Shown here: piece after piece, positions 1 through 8,123 of the stretch
How positions within the stretch are numbered: position 1 is the stretch's first letter
How the letters are laid out: the number at the start of each line of letters is the position of its first letter
Source of the DNA: Gordonia jacobaea
GTDB lineage: Bacteria; Actinomycetota; Actinomycetes; Mycobacteriales; Mycobacteriaceae
Direction of reading: 5' to 3'
Length of the DNA stretch: 64,000 nucleotides
Assembly (NCBI RefSeq): GCF_001186365.1
Contig: NZ_LDTZ01000026.1
Span: forward strand, 1-64,000
Made by a program: the position numbers and the translations under genes
Notes under the pieces: generated by a model
Database searches by the model: none
Seen by the model: the letters and a program-made list of their open reading frames with translations, nothing else
What the model was told of the DNA's origin: nothing

Positions 1-282
1 CCATACAGTCGACAGAATTTTCAACACAATCTCAGCCAGAGAGACAAAAACCTGACCAAACAAAAACTAGCAACACCCAGACCCAAAGACCTGAGCGTCA
101 CAAAAATAAATCATCACATAATCCAAAAACTTGGACACACGATGCCAAAATATGGCATCAAACAATTCATCACACACTATCGAGTTCTCAAAGAACACAC
201 ACCCACTGGCGCTACCCCTGAAAAGGGCTTGACCAGCAAGCTTGTTCCGTTTGGAGGATGTTGACCCCGTCTCCGGAGCAAC
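1..282 (-). promoter_or_regulatory. rRNA operon leader (5' of 16S rRNA)
   Basis: Read on the minus strand this stretch looks like the leader ahead of 16S rRNA in Mycobacteriales. It carries the conserved TTCTTTGAGAACTC element (182-195) and two small hairpins downstream of it (GATGCCA/TGGCATC at 141-159, TCCAA/TTGGA at 122-135), which fits the antitermination and RNase III processing region. The stretch is AT-richer than its neighbours and holds no credible ORF. 16S rRNA should begin just left of base 1, outside the window. The assignment rests on pattern recognition, not on seeing the rRNA itself. Confidence 0.75.
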
Positions 283-288
283 TTTTCC

Positions 289-318
289 AGCCTACCAGAT
301 GATCTCTGCGATCCGCAA
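289..318 (-). promoter_or_regulatory. Putative proximal rrn promoter
   Basis: On the minus strand a -35 TTGCGG (313-318) is followed after 18 bases by a -10 TAGGCT (289-294). This resembles mycobacterial rrn promoters, whose -10 is TAGACT-like. Transcription would start near 282 and run left into the 16S leader. Confidence 0.6.
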
Positions 319-493
319 CTCCGTGTTGTTTCTCGTTTGGGAGTCATCTGGTTCCCGCGATCTCGCTCCGGGCGCCGAGGCACCCGGTGTGATTTCTCGG
401 GGGTTGGTCTGCGCTGAACCCGGTTTCCCTTCCCCGTTGCTCTCCCTCTCAGGAGGCCGTCCGGGGCGGCGCCGTGGCGCGCTGACTCGAAGA

Positions 494-522
494 AAGTTAC
501 GCAATGCGTCGGCGAGGGTCAA
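494..522 (-). promoter_or_regulatory. Putative distal rrn promoter
   Basis: On the minus strand a -35 TTGACC (517-522) is followed after 17 bases by a -10 TAACTT (494-499). It would be a second, upstream rrn promoter; tandem rrn promoters are common in this order. I see no gene in 323-749, so this stretch is best read as rrn upstream regulatory DNA. Confidence 0.5.
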
Positions 523-749
523 ATCGCCTGGTCAGCATGTGCGCCCATGGATGTTTCCGCAGGTGACGGGCGGTCAGACCCTGCCGCTTGGCGTCGAAAT
601 CTCGCCTGAACCCCCGAAATCGACGAATGTGATCTGCGTCATTCTGCGCTGGTGGGCTGTCTCCTGGCGTCCCAGTGGACCTTGCGCGAGGCGCCTACCA
701 GGGAGTTCAGCGCCCAGCGGCCGAGACGGAAACCCATACTTTCGGTCAG

Positions 750-770
750 TGACCTCGTCTGACAGGTCAG
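750..770. promoter_or_regulatory. Inverted repeat upstream of mftM, candidate MnoR site
   Basis: TGACCT (750-755) and AGGTCA (764-769) form a 6-bp inverted repeat with an 8-base spacer, directly upstream of the predicted -35 of mftM. That is an activator-like position. The composite TGACCT-N5-GACAGGT is nearly matched upstream of mdo (TGACCT-N4-GACAGGT at 9571-9587), which suggests one regulator, plausibly the LuxR-type protein encoded at 1761-2420. Confidence 0.4.
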
Positions 771-799
771 TTACGCGTGCGGGGGTCGGCTCCTACCGT
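771..799 (+). promoter_or_regulatory. Putative leaderless promoter of mftM
   Basis: A -35-like TTACGC (771-776), a 17-base spacer and a -10 TACCGT (794-799) end 7 bases before the ATG at 807. This geometry implies a leaderless transcript, a common arrangement in mycobacteria. The weak -35 fits a promoter that needs an activator. Confidence 0.4.
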
Positions 800-806
800 T
801 CGAGGT

Positions 807-1697
807 ATGACCATCGCCCCAGAGATCAGGAGCGCAGCCACCAGGAGCGCGGGCACCCCGACGACCAGCACCATTACGGTGCGTCGGGCCGATCCGGCTA
901 CCGGGGAACTCACTGCCGAGGGCTTCCGACGATGCGGCTCGCTGTCGTGGCGTCGGACCACTACGCAGGACGGAACCACGACGGTCGACATCCGCCATCC
1001 GTTCACCAGCGACCTGATCTCCGACGATGTCATGGTCTCGGCCCTGGTCTGTCTCGTCGAAGACGGAGCGCTCGCGGGTCAGTGGGAGTTCGAGGAGGCC
1101 GCGGTCGGACTGATTCGCTCGTCCGCCTCCTCCGCGGACCTCGCGTGGTCGTCGTTCTATGACAACTCGCTGCGAGATCTCGTCACGGGTATCGCCTCGT
1201 TCAGTCCCGTTCATCGTCGAGCTCGCACCCTGGTGCAGGGCACCGAGGTGTTGGAGGTCGGCTGTTGCTTCGGGCTTTTCGCGCTGCAATGCGCCGAAAC
1301 TGGGCTCAGTGTCAGCGCGTGCGACATCTCGGCCGGCGCGATCAACCTTCTGCGGGCGGCAGCTGCGCGACGTCGGACTTCTGTCGACGCGATCGTCGCG
1401 AACGCGACCGATCTCCCCTGCGCCGACGACTCGGTCGACACCGTCACCCTCATTCACCTACTCGAACATTTGTCACGTGACGAAAGAGATCGTGCGCTTG
1501 CAGAAGCTCTGCGGGTCGCTCGGAGGCGCGTGATCGTCGCCGTCCCCTACGAGGAGGAGCCGAGTCCACACTTCGGGCACCTGAGCTGTCTGCGTGAGCG
1601 CGACCTGATCGACTGGGCGCAACACGTCGACCATGCGGGCGCGGAGATACTCGACGACCACGGCGGCTGGTTGATCCTGACACCTCGGGCCGACTAG
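807..1697 (+). CDS. mftM: SAM-dependent methyltransferase, mycofactocin oligosaccharide methyltransferase type
   Basis: Class I SAM methyltransferase of 296 aa. The Rossmann SAM-binding region is visible in the middle (VLEVGCCFGLFALQ, an acidic DIS after the next strand, then an LIHLLEH segment). The N-terminal half (VDIRHPFTSDLISDDVM, FYDNSLRDL) resembles MftM proteins, which methylate the glycan of mycofactocin, the redox cofactor of NDMA-dependent alcohol dehydrogenases. The setting beside a mycofactocin-type methanol dehydrogenase supports this. ATG 807 is preferred over the upstream GTG at 777 because a -10 lies 7 bases before it and the family similarity begins there. It converges on the two-component genes. 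No other mft gene is visible in the window. The methyltransferase call is firm; the MftM assignment rests on recognised similarity plus context. Confidence 0.75.
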   Translation: MTIAPEIRSAATRSAGTPTTSTITVRRADPATGELTAEGFRRCGSLSWRRTTTQDGTTTVDIRHPFTSDLISDDVMVSALVCLVEDGALAGQWEFEEAAVGLIRSSASSADLAWSSFYDNSLRDLVTGIASFSPVHRRARTLVQGTEVLEVGCCFGLFALQCAETGLSVSACDISAGAINLLRAAAARRRTSVDAIVANATDLPCADDSVDTVTLIHLLEHLSRDERDRALAEALRVARRRVIVAVPYEEEPSPHFGHLSCLRERDLIDWAQHVDHAGAEILDDHGGWLILTPRAD

Positions 1698-1710
1698 CGC
1701 CGACGACACC

Positions 1711-1756
1711 AATTCACGAGCGGCCATTCACAAGCGAACTCAACTCACGAGCGCCG
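1711..1756. repeat. Degenerate 15-bp tandem repeat, about 3 units
   Basis: Three related units (AATTCACGAGCGGCC, ATTCACAAGCGAACT, CAACTCACGAGCGCC) lie in the convergent gap between mftM and the response regulator. They are one of several short tandem duplications in the window. Confidence 0.5.
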
Positions 1757-1760
1757 CGAT

Positions 1761-2420
1761 TCAGATGAGGCCTCGTTTGCTGGCGATGTAGACCGCGTCG
1801 GTGCGTTTGGTGACCCCGAGTTTGCGAATGATGTTGCGAATGTGGAACTTCACCGTCGACTCCGAGATGAACAGGGTCTCGCCGATCCGCTTGTTGCTCA
1901 GTCCGTCGGCCAGCAGTCGGAGTACCTCACGCTCACGCTCGGTCAGTGCCTCGGGACTCTCGCCACCGCCCGACACCGTCCGCAGCACGATTGCCGCGCT
2001 TCGCGGATCAAATGCGCTGCCGCCACCCGACACCGCTTGGATCGCCCGCACGAGTTCTGTCGTGTCGACGTCCTTGACCACGTATCCGCGTGCTCCGGCT
2101 TTCACCGCGCGCACGACGAGATCATCGTCGAGGAACGTGGTGAGCACCAGACTGGCCACATCGCTGTGCCGCTGCGCGATCTCGGTGATGAGTCGCAGCC
2201 CCTCGTACTCGGTGCCTGCTGTCAGCTTGAGGTCGACGACGACCACGTCCGGGCGGCACCGAGCAACTTCTGCGAGCGCGTGATCGAACGAACCAGCTTC
2301 TCCGACAACGGATATCGTGTCCTCGCGTTCGAGCAGTGATCGTATGCCCGCCCGTAGTAGCGCATGATCGTCGACCAGCATGGTCCGTATCGAGCCGGCA
2401 CTGACCTCTGTGGAATTCAC
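1761..2420 (-). CDS. mnoR: LuxR/NarL-family response regulator (MnoR-like)
   Basis: A 219-aa two-component response regulator. The N-terminal receiver domain has the acidic pair D17-D18 and the phosphoacceptor Asp63 (in VVVVDLKL). The C-terminal LuxR-type HTH (about 155-219) starts with LTEREREVLRLLADGLSNK. The GTG start overlaps the stop of the kinase gene by four bases, so the pair is translationally coupled. The nearby methanol dehydrogenase and the known MnoSR system of Mycobacterium smegmatis, which switches on methanol dehydrogenase, suggest it activates mdo and possibly mftM. The family call is firm; the MnoR name rests on context. Confidence 0.8.
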   Translation of the reverse strand: MNSTEVSAGSIRTMLVDDHALLRAGIRSLLEREDTISVVGEAGSFDHALAEVARCRPDVVVVDLKLTAGTEYEGLRLITEIAQRHSDVASLVLTTFLDDDLVVRAVKAGARGYVVKDVDTTELVRAIQAVSGGGSAFDPRSAAIVLRTVSGGGESPEALTEREREVLRLLADGLSNKRIGETLFISESTVKFHIRNIIRKLGVTKRTDAVYIASKRGLI

Positions 2421-3898
2421 CGCACAACCTCCTCGTGTCGAGGCCCTGACTCGCTCCTCGAGTAACTCGTCGACGCCGATCCGACGTCGGGCAATGTGGC
2501 CGCAATGCGTATCCCACCGAGTCGCGAACGACGTACCCGGACCTCGCCACCCAACTGATCCGCGCGCGCGGCCATGTTGGCCAGTCCCCGGTGCCTGCCT
2601 GCGAGGTCGCCGAGCATCGCCGCACGCATCACCCGCCGAAGATGCCCGGGATCGCCCCCGCCGTCATCGTCGACGGCCAGGCCGACGTGGTCGTCGGCGT
2701 AGGTGAGGACCACGCGCGCAGTCTGTGCCCCGGCATGCACCGCGGTGTTGAACAGCGCCTCGCCCGCAATCCGCAGTACCGCGTGTTGCACGTCGTCGGG
2801 GACGTCACGCGGGCGTCCGACGATGCGGACGTCGGTGTCGAGATCGGCGGGCATGTGCATCGAACACAGTTCGTCGAGCACCTCGCCGAGACTCAGCCCC
2901 TCGACCGACGGCGACTGATTGAGTGCGTAAATAACCGATCGCAATTGTTCGACGGCGTCACGGGTCAGCTTCCCCGCGACTTCGAGGCGCGCGGCCGTCG
3001 CGGCGTCGGACTCCATCCGACACACCTCGATCTGGACGCCGGCCGACAGCACCGACTGAGTGACGGAGTCGTGGAGTTCGCGGGCGATGCGTTCGCGTTC
3101 CTCTGTGACGAGTCGCTGGCGCATCACGGCGGACAATTCTCGTTGTGTCCGTTGAAGTTCCGCGTTTCTGACGGCAAGGTCGGTCGCCTGCTCGCGTGCC
3201 TTGGCGTAGGCATCCTCGGCACGCGCGAGCTGATGTCGGCTCTCCTCGAGCAGCGACGCGTTCAGGAGGGCGACCATCGCCTGTCTGGCAAGAATGCGCA
3301 TCACGACGAGATCGGCGGAGTCGACGACGTGATGATCCGGGGTCCATGCCGAGAGTCCGCCGACGACGCGGCCGTCGAGGTGCACCGGCACGTGAAGGTG
3401 ATGCTCGGCGACCACTGGTCGGCTCAGCTCGCCCATCTGATTGCGGAGGACGTCGTTGAGCCGGTTGAGCACCTCGTCGGGAAGGTGACTCGGTGTGCGC
3501 GCGGCCTGCACGCCCTCGAAGGCGTAGATGGTTCCGTCGCCGCTCATCATCAGATGTCGGGGCCCTGTGCGCTCGAGTTCGCCGTCGCTGAGGGCAAAGA
3601 CCACCCAGTCGGCATCGAGGTGTTCACGCACGGCACGCACCACCGAGAGGACCAGGTTCTCGGGGCCCTCGGCGGTTTGCACGAGCGCGCGCGAGATCCT
3701 GTCGAGCGCGCCCACCACGCGCGTGAGCCGCTGCTCGACGCCCCGATACTGCGCATAGTGCGAGCCCTTGACCGAATGCAGCCCGACCAGCGAGTCCAAC
3801 TCGGGCCCGTACTGCCCGGACCCGTTCACCCCAGATCCGCTCACCCCCGGTACGTCGATCCCAGGCCCGTATCCCTCGGGCTGGGCGCCCCCGGTCAC
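2417..3898 (-). CDS. mnoS: GAF-domain sensor histidine kinase (MnoS-like)
   Basis: A cytoplasmic NarL-type sensor kinase of 493 aa without obvious membrane segments. A Gly/Pro-rich N-terminus (1-35) made of short repeats is followed by a GAF-like sensor region (about 55-210), a coiled coil (about 215-262), a HisKA_3 dimerisation helix with phospho-His276 (ARELHDSVTQS), and an HATPase domain (NTAVHAGA, DDGGGD, GLANMAARADQLGG). The GTG at 3898 is chosen because it overlaps the alcohol dehydrogenase stop as GTGA. A longer frame open to 4903 is the antisense-like shadow of that gene. The ligand cannot be told from sequence; methanol, formaldehyde or redox state are guesses from the neighbours. 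Confidence 0.8.
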   Translation of the reverse strand: MTGGAQPEGYGPGIDVPGVSGSGVNGSGQYGPELDSLVGLHSVKGSHYAQYRGVEQRLTRVVGALDRISRALVQTAEGPENLVLSVVRAVREHLDADWVVFALSDGELERTGPRHLMMSGDGTIYAFEGVQAARTPSHLPDEVLNRLNDVLRNQMGELSRPVVAEHHLHVPVHLDGRVVGGLSAWTPDHHVVDSADLVVMRILARQAMVALLNASLLEESRHQLARAEDAYAKAREQATDLAVRNAELQRTQRELSAVMRQRLVTEERERIARELHDSVTQSVLSAGVQIEVCRMESDAATAARLEVAGKLTRDAVEQLRSVIYALNQSPSVEGLSLGEVLDELCSMHMPADLDTDVRIVGRPRDVPDDVQHAVLRIAGEALFNTAVHAGAQTARVVLTYADDHVGLAVDDDGGGDPGHLRRVMRAAMLGDLAGRHRGLANMAARADQLGGEVRVRRSRLGGIRIAATLPDVGSASTSYSRSESGPRHEEVVR

Positions 3899-5118
3899 AG
3901 CGCCTCGCGATAGATGCGGGCGACGTCGTCTGCGGTCGGTTTTCGCGGGTTGGTCGTCATGCAGGCATCGAGCAGCGCGTTCGCGGTCAGCACCGCGACG
4001 TGCTCGTCGCGCACGCCGAGCGATCTGAGGTCGGCTGGCAATCCGACGCGGCGCGACAACGACGCGACCTCGTCGGCGAGTCGCTCGGCGACAGCATGGG
4101 GCGAGCCGCCCCGGACACCCACTGCGTCGGCGAGTTCGACATAGGGCGTCGGGTCGATCTCCGCGTTGAACCGGATGACATGCGGCAGGAGGACAGCGTT
4201 GATCGCACCGTGCGCGGCGTCGCACAGTCCGCCGACGGGATGGCTCATGGCGTGGGTGGCCCCGAGGATCGCGTTGGTGAAGGCCATGCCCGCCTCGAGC
4301 GCGGCGTAGGCCATGTCGGTTCCGCTGTCGGGATCCGACGGATCGTCGACAAACCTCTCGATGCTGCGCCACGCGGTGCCGATCGAGCTCAGCGCCGCAC
4401 GATCGCTGAGCCGATTGTGCGCGAGCGATGCGTACGCCTCGAGGCAGTGGGTGATCGCGTCCATGCCCGACTGCGCGGCCACGTCGGCGGGAAGCGAGAC
4501 AAACGTACGCGGGTCGACTACGGAGACGTCCGGCACCAAACCGCGACCGATAATGGTCACCTTGGTCATGCGATCGACGTCGTTGACGATGCAGAACTGC
4601 GAGACGTCCGAACCACTTCCGGCCGTGGTCGGTGCCGCGATCAACGGGGGCAGTGGCCGTCGGGCGCGATCGATCCCCTCGTACTCCAGGATGTGTCCAC
4701 CGTTGGCGGCCAGAATCGCGATCCCCTTCGCCGCGTCGATCACCGAGCCACCGCCGAGGGCGACGATGCCATCGGCACCGCTCTCCTCGTACCGCGCGAA
4801 GCCCGCAACGATCTCGGGAGCCCGCGGATTGACCGATATGTCGGTGAACGACGACACAGACAGTCGATCGGAGTGAAGTGCTTGTGCCAGTTGGGGATAC
4901 CACGGAGTCGCCACCAGTCCGCGATCCGAGACGATCAGCAGGCGACGCATACCGAGACCCGCGGCCGCGCGCGGCACCTCGGCGAGCGACCCCGGCCCGA
5001 TGATGATCTCCGGTGTGTGGAACTTGGCGATGTGCACGCCTCCGCCGCGCGCAGCCCGCGTATCCCGAACGGTGCTGGGCGCGCGGGTGTCGACGACGTC
5101 AGTCCCCACGCCTGTCAC
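3895..5118 (-). CDS. Iron-containing (group III) alcohol dehydrogenase
   Basis: A 407-aa member of the Fe-dependent alcohol dehydrogenase superfamily. The N-terminal nucleotide-binding half shows GGGSVIDAAKGIA, followed by PTTAGSGSDVS. The C-terminal metal-binding residues sit in MDAITHCLEA, THAMSHPVGG and DAAHG (Asp/His/His/His). The GTG at 5118 gives about 30 poorly conserved residues before HIAKFHTPEIIIGPG, so the true start may be shorter. It is the second such enzyme here, 3 kb from mdo, and is coupled by a 4-base overlap to the sensor kinase. It may oxidise another short-chain alcohol, or an aldehyde or hydroxy acid intermediate. The substrate is unknown. Confidence 0.8.
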   Translation of the reverse strand: MTGVGTDVVDTRAPSTVRDTRAARGGGVHIAKFHTPEIIIGPGSLAEVPRAAAGLGMRRLLIVSDRGLVATPWYPQLAQALHSDRLSVSSFTDISVNPRAPEIVAGFARYEESGADGIVALGGGSVIDAAKGIAILAANGGHILEYEGIDRARRPLPPLIAAPTTAGSGSDVSQFCIVNDVDRMTKVTIIGRGLVPDVSVVDPRTFVSLPADVAAQSGMDAITHCLEAYASLAHNRLSDRAALSSIGTAWRSIERFVDDPSDPDSGTDMAYAALEAGMAFTNAILGATHAMSHPVGGLCDAAHGAINAVLLPHVIRFNAEIDPTPYVELADAVGVRGGSPHAVAERLADEVASLSRRVGLPADLRSLGVRDEHVAVLTANALLDACMTTNPRKPTADDVARIYREAL

Positions 5119-5171
5119 CTACCCATCGCAGCGTTGTCTTCCGGCCCGAATCCTACGCGCGATGCCACCAC

Positions 5172-6695
5172 TCACGCGCCCGAAGCCGCAACCGAGACCT
5201 GCTCCAATTCGGCAAGATCGTGCACGACGTTCACGCGATCGCAGTACGTGGCGTATGCGGGGAGATCGCACGAACCGAGGCCCCACGAGTAGGCGGGCTC
5301 GGGTGTCAGCCAGATGGTTTCGCGTGCACGTCGGCTGATCTCCTCGAACGCACCGAGGTTCGGATCCTTCCCGTTGTTGCGACCGTCGCCGAGCACGATG
5401 ACCGTCGTCCGCCTGGTGATGGCGCCGCCGTACTCGTCGAGGAACGTCTGCAGCGCGTTGCCGTAGTCCGAATCGGCGTCGACGTCGAGCACGCCGCCCG
5501 CCGGCAGGCCCGACACGACGAGCGACAGCGCCTCCTCGGCAGGGTGCTCGGCGAAGAGGTCGGTGATCTCGACGAGGTCGGACACGAAGGCGAACGACCG
5601 GACGTGCGCGACCATGCTCTGCAAACCATGGACGAGTTGCAGGGTGAACCTCGTCGTCGTACGCACCGACAGCGAGACGTCGGCGAGGATCAACAGGCTC
5701 GGCCTGTCCTCGACCTTGGCGACGGTAATCGGCCGGAACGGAACGCCGTCGAATCGGAGGTTTGCGCGCATCGTGCGCGCGGCGTCGACCGTGCCCCTCG
5801 CGGCCACCTTCCGTCGCGATCGTGGCGCGCCGTGCAGGCTGCGGATGAGTCGTCGCACGGACTCCTCGAGGCTTGCGCGCTCCTGCTCGCCGATCGCGTC
5901 ACGAACACTCGCCTTGATCTCGCGATCTTCGAGCTCGTGGTCGGTGGCCATCAGTTGCTCGAGGTGATCGCGAAGTTTCTCGGGCAGGCCGTCGAGCAGG
6001 CCCGCGAGCGCGCTGCGCAGTGCTGCGAGTTCCTCGGGGTCGGGCTGCGCTCCTTCCGCCTCCGTGTCGTCGAGCCAGTCGAGCAGCGCCATCTCCTGGG
6101 CAACCGACAGCTCGGCGTCGAGTTGTGTTGCGTTGCCGCTCACCAACTCTCCGGGCCGACCTGGATTGTGCAGGCGGGACACGGTGAGCTGAACACGCGC
6201 CGCCTGCTCCGAGTTCGGAACCGAATCGGCCGAAAGGACGATCTCGTCGGTCAACGACGCCATGTCGAGTTTGTTGGCCTCCTGGTGGAGGTTGTACTGC
6301 TCGGCGAGATCTTCGGGATCGAAGTACTGCCTGATGTTCGACGGCGGTCCGTGACTGTGTCCCTGGGCAGGAGTCTTGCTGACCTCGTCCGACAGCGTGT
6401 ACTCCTCGAGGTCACCCTCGTCGGAGAGATCGTCGTGGGTGTGCGAATGACCTTGTCCCCCATCGTCTTCCACAACGGGACGCAGTGCGAAGAACCTGTC
6501 GAAGACCCGCGCGAACGTGTCCTCATCCCGACGATCCTTGATCAGACAGGCCTGCAGCGCAGAGCGGAGCAGCTCGCGATCGGCGAGGATCTCCGCCGTG
6601 GCAACGGCGGCCATCGCGTCCATCGCCTCCGACACCCCGATCCGCACGCCGTGCAGGCGGAGCAGACGGATGAAGCGGTGTACGGCACCTTCCAT
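5172..6695 (-). CDS. VWA-domain CoxE-like protein, partner of MoxR ATPase
   Basis: A 507-aa protein with a C-terminal von Willebrand A domain whose metal-ion-dependent adhesion site reads DVSLS; later strands carry VIVLGDGRNNG. The N-terminal half is helical and acidic and has two short His clusters (GHSHTHDD and GHSHGPP, about residues 80-115). Such proteins pair with MoxR AAA ATPases as chaperones that mature or insert metal into partner enzymes (CoxE/CoxD and MoxR/VWA systems). The ATPase gene lies 15 bp upstream, and the ATG is preceded by GGGGGAG. The obvious client is the methanol dehydrogenase or the Fe-type alcohol dehydrogenase in the same operon; this is inferred from context. Confidence 0.8.
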   Translation of the reverse strand: MEGAVHRFIRLLRLHGVRIGVSEAMDAMAAVATAEILADRELLRSALQACLIKDRRDEDTFARVFDRFFALRPVVEDDGGQGHSHTHDDLSDEGDLEEYTLSDEVSKTPAQGHSHGPPSNIRQYFDPEDLAEQYNLHQEANKLDMASLTDEIVLSADSVPNSEQAARVQLTVSRLHNPGRPGELVSGNATQLDAELSVAQEMALLDWLDDTEAEGAQPDPEELAALRSALAGLLDGLPEKLRDHLEQLMATDHELEDREIKASVRDAIGEQERASLEESVRRLIRSLHGAPRSRRKVAARGTVDAARTMRANLRFDGVPFRPITVAKVEDRPSLLILADVSLSVRTTTRFTLQLVHGLQSMVAHVRSFAFVSDLVEITDLFAEHPAEEALSLVVSGLPAGGVLDVDADSDYGNALQTFLDEYGGAITRRTTVIVLGDGRNNGKDPNLGAFEEISRRARETIWLTPEPAYSWGLGSCDLPAYATYCDRVNVVHDLAELEQVSVAASGA

Positions 6696-6710
6696 CAGCG
6701 CACTCCCCCG

Positions 6711-7976
6711 CTAGACCGGCCGCTTGCGCGCACCGCGAGCGTTGAACGACCTGCTGCCCTGCGACGCGCTGACGGTGCGCGTTCCGGCGTCGCTCTTCGC
6801 CCCGGGCGACCCGTAGTACTCGTCGCCGTGGCGGCCGGGCTCGTCCTTCGCCGCGCGGCGTGCCTTTCCGGACCGGTCGGCGGACGCGTGGTCATGATCG
6901 TGGTCGTGATCATGATCGTCGTGACTGTGCGAATGCCCCGGCCCGTGAGAGTGGCCGTGCGAATGTCCGTGGGAGTGAAGGTGATCGGGCACCTGGGCGT
7001 TCGGGTCGACGAGTCGCGGCAACGCATCGAGCGCGCGGGTCAGGTCTCTGTCGTACTTCACCACGACATTGGCCGTGGCCGACAGCAGGTCCGCACTGAG
7101 TTCGTCGGCGCCGAGCACGGCAAGGGTGCGCGCCCAGTCGATCGTCTCGGAGATGCTCGGCGCCTTGCGCAGATCGAGATCTCGTAGACCGCGGACGATC
7201 TCGACGAGTTTGGCCGCGAGGACGTCGGCGAGTCCCGTGTCCTTGGACTTGATGATGTCGAGTTCGCGTGCGGCGTCGGGGTAATCGAGCGACAGGTGCA
7301 GGCAGCGTCGTTTGAGTGCTGCGGACAGATCGCGAGTGTTGTTGGAGGTCAACACAATCATCGGCTGGTGAGTGGCCACGAAGGTACCGATCTCGGGAAC
7401 CGACACCTGGTACTCGGCGAGGAGTTCGAGGAGCACCGCTTCGAGCGCCTCGTCGGCGCGGTCGACCTCGTCGATCAGCAGCACGACGGGCTTTTCGGAT
7501 CGCACCGCTTCCAGCAGCGGGCGAGGTGCGAGGAATCGCTCGGAGAAGAAGACGCTCTCCTCGGCACCGATCCGATCGACTGCCTCCGACAACGACGCGG
7601 CGTCGGCGACCACCTGACTGATCTTCTCGCGCAACACCTGCGTGTAGAGGAGCTGCTTGCCGTAGTCCCACTCGTAGAGCGCCGTGGTCTCGTCTTGACC
7701 CTCGTAACACTGCAGCCGCAACAGTTCTCGCCCCGTGACGTCCGCGAGAGTCTTGGCGAGCTGTGTCTTGCCCACTCCCGCGGGCCCTTCGAGCAGCACG
7801 GGCTTGCCGAGTCTGCTCTGCAGAAAGACCGTCGTCGCCAGGCGTTGGTCGGCGAGGTAGCCGGCGTCGGCGAATCGGGTCACCACGTCGTCGACGTCGG
7901 CGAAGTGTGAATGGTCAGCGGGGTCGGCCCCCGCGGCGGATGTGCTGTCGTCGGTTGCGGCGAAGTGCACGGACAT
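6711..7976 (-). CDS. MoxR-family AAA ATPase with histidine-rich tail
   Basis: AAA+ ATPase of 421 aa. Walker A GPAGVGKT is at 64-71, Walker B is VVLLIDEVDRAD, sensor 1 is in VLTSNN, and an arginine finger lies in LKRRCLHL. After the ATPase core, residues 332-363 contain about 15 histidines in alternating His-Ser/Gly and His-Asp runs, a typical metal-binding stretch, followed by a basic disordered tail. Most MoxR proteins are about 330 aa, so the last 90 residues are an addition. The RBS CAGGAG precedes ATG 7976. Together with the VWA protein it probably acts as a metal-loading or activation chaperone for mdo. The ATPase call is firm; the client is inferred. Confidence 0.85.
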   Translation of the reverse strand: MSVHFAATDDSTSAAGADPADHSHFADVDDVVTRFADAGYLADQRLATTVFLQSRLGKPVLLEGPAGVGKTQLAKTLADVTGRELLRLQCYEGQDETTALYEWDYGKQLLYTQVLREKISQVVADAASLSEAVDRIGAEESVFFSERFLAPRPLLEAVRSEKPVVLLIDEVDRADEALEAVLLELLAEYQVSVPEIGTFVATHQPMIVLTSNNTRDLSAALKRRCLHLSLDYPDAARELDIIKSKDTGLADVLAAKLVEIVRGLRDLDLRKAPSISETIDWARTLAVLGADELSADLLSATANVVVKYDRDLTRALDALPRLVDPNAQVPDHLHSHGHSHGHSHGPGHSHSHDDHDHDHDHDHASADRSGKARRAAKDEPGRHGDEYYGSPGAKSDAGTRTVSASQGSRSFNARGARKRPV

Positions 7977-8036
7977 CGGCGTCTCCTGTGCTCGGAAGGG
8001 AGGTGGTGCGGTGACGGGCTTGCGTAGGGAGTGGAG

Positions 8037-8081
8037 CCGGATGGCGGATTCCGCTTTGGGGCAGCGGAATCCGCCATCCGG
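8037..8081 (-). promoter_or_regulatory. 19-bp perfect stem-loop between mdo and moxR
   Basis: The arms 8037-8055 and 8063-8081 are exact reverse complements (CCGGATGGCGGATTCCGCT) around a 7-base loop. No T-tract follows on the minus strand, so it is not a standard intrinsic terminator. It sits just after the mdo stop and could stabilise the mdo 3' end or reduce read-through into moxR. Confidence 0.7.
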
Positions 8082-8123
8082 GGCCGTGCCCGCACGGTCG
8101 AGCCGTGCGGAGTTCTTCCCGAC

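Noticed and set aside
242..1162. 306-codon plus-strand frame across the rrn promoters
   Set aside because: Covers rrn promoter elements and overlaps mftM out of frame; low-quality composition.
5013..7187. 724-codon plus-strand open frame
   Set aside because: Antisense to the VWA and MoxR genes, which have clear domains; long reverse frames are expected in high-GC DNA, and this one has no recognisable motif.
8037..8081. Insertion-sequence terminal repeats
   Set aside because: The two arms are separated by 7 bases only and no transposase exists nearby; it is a hairpin.
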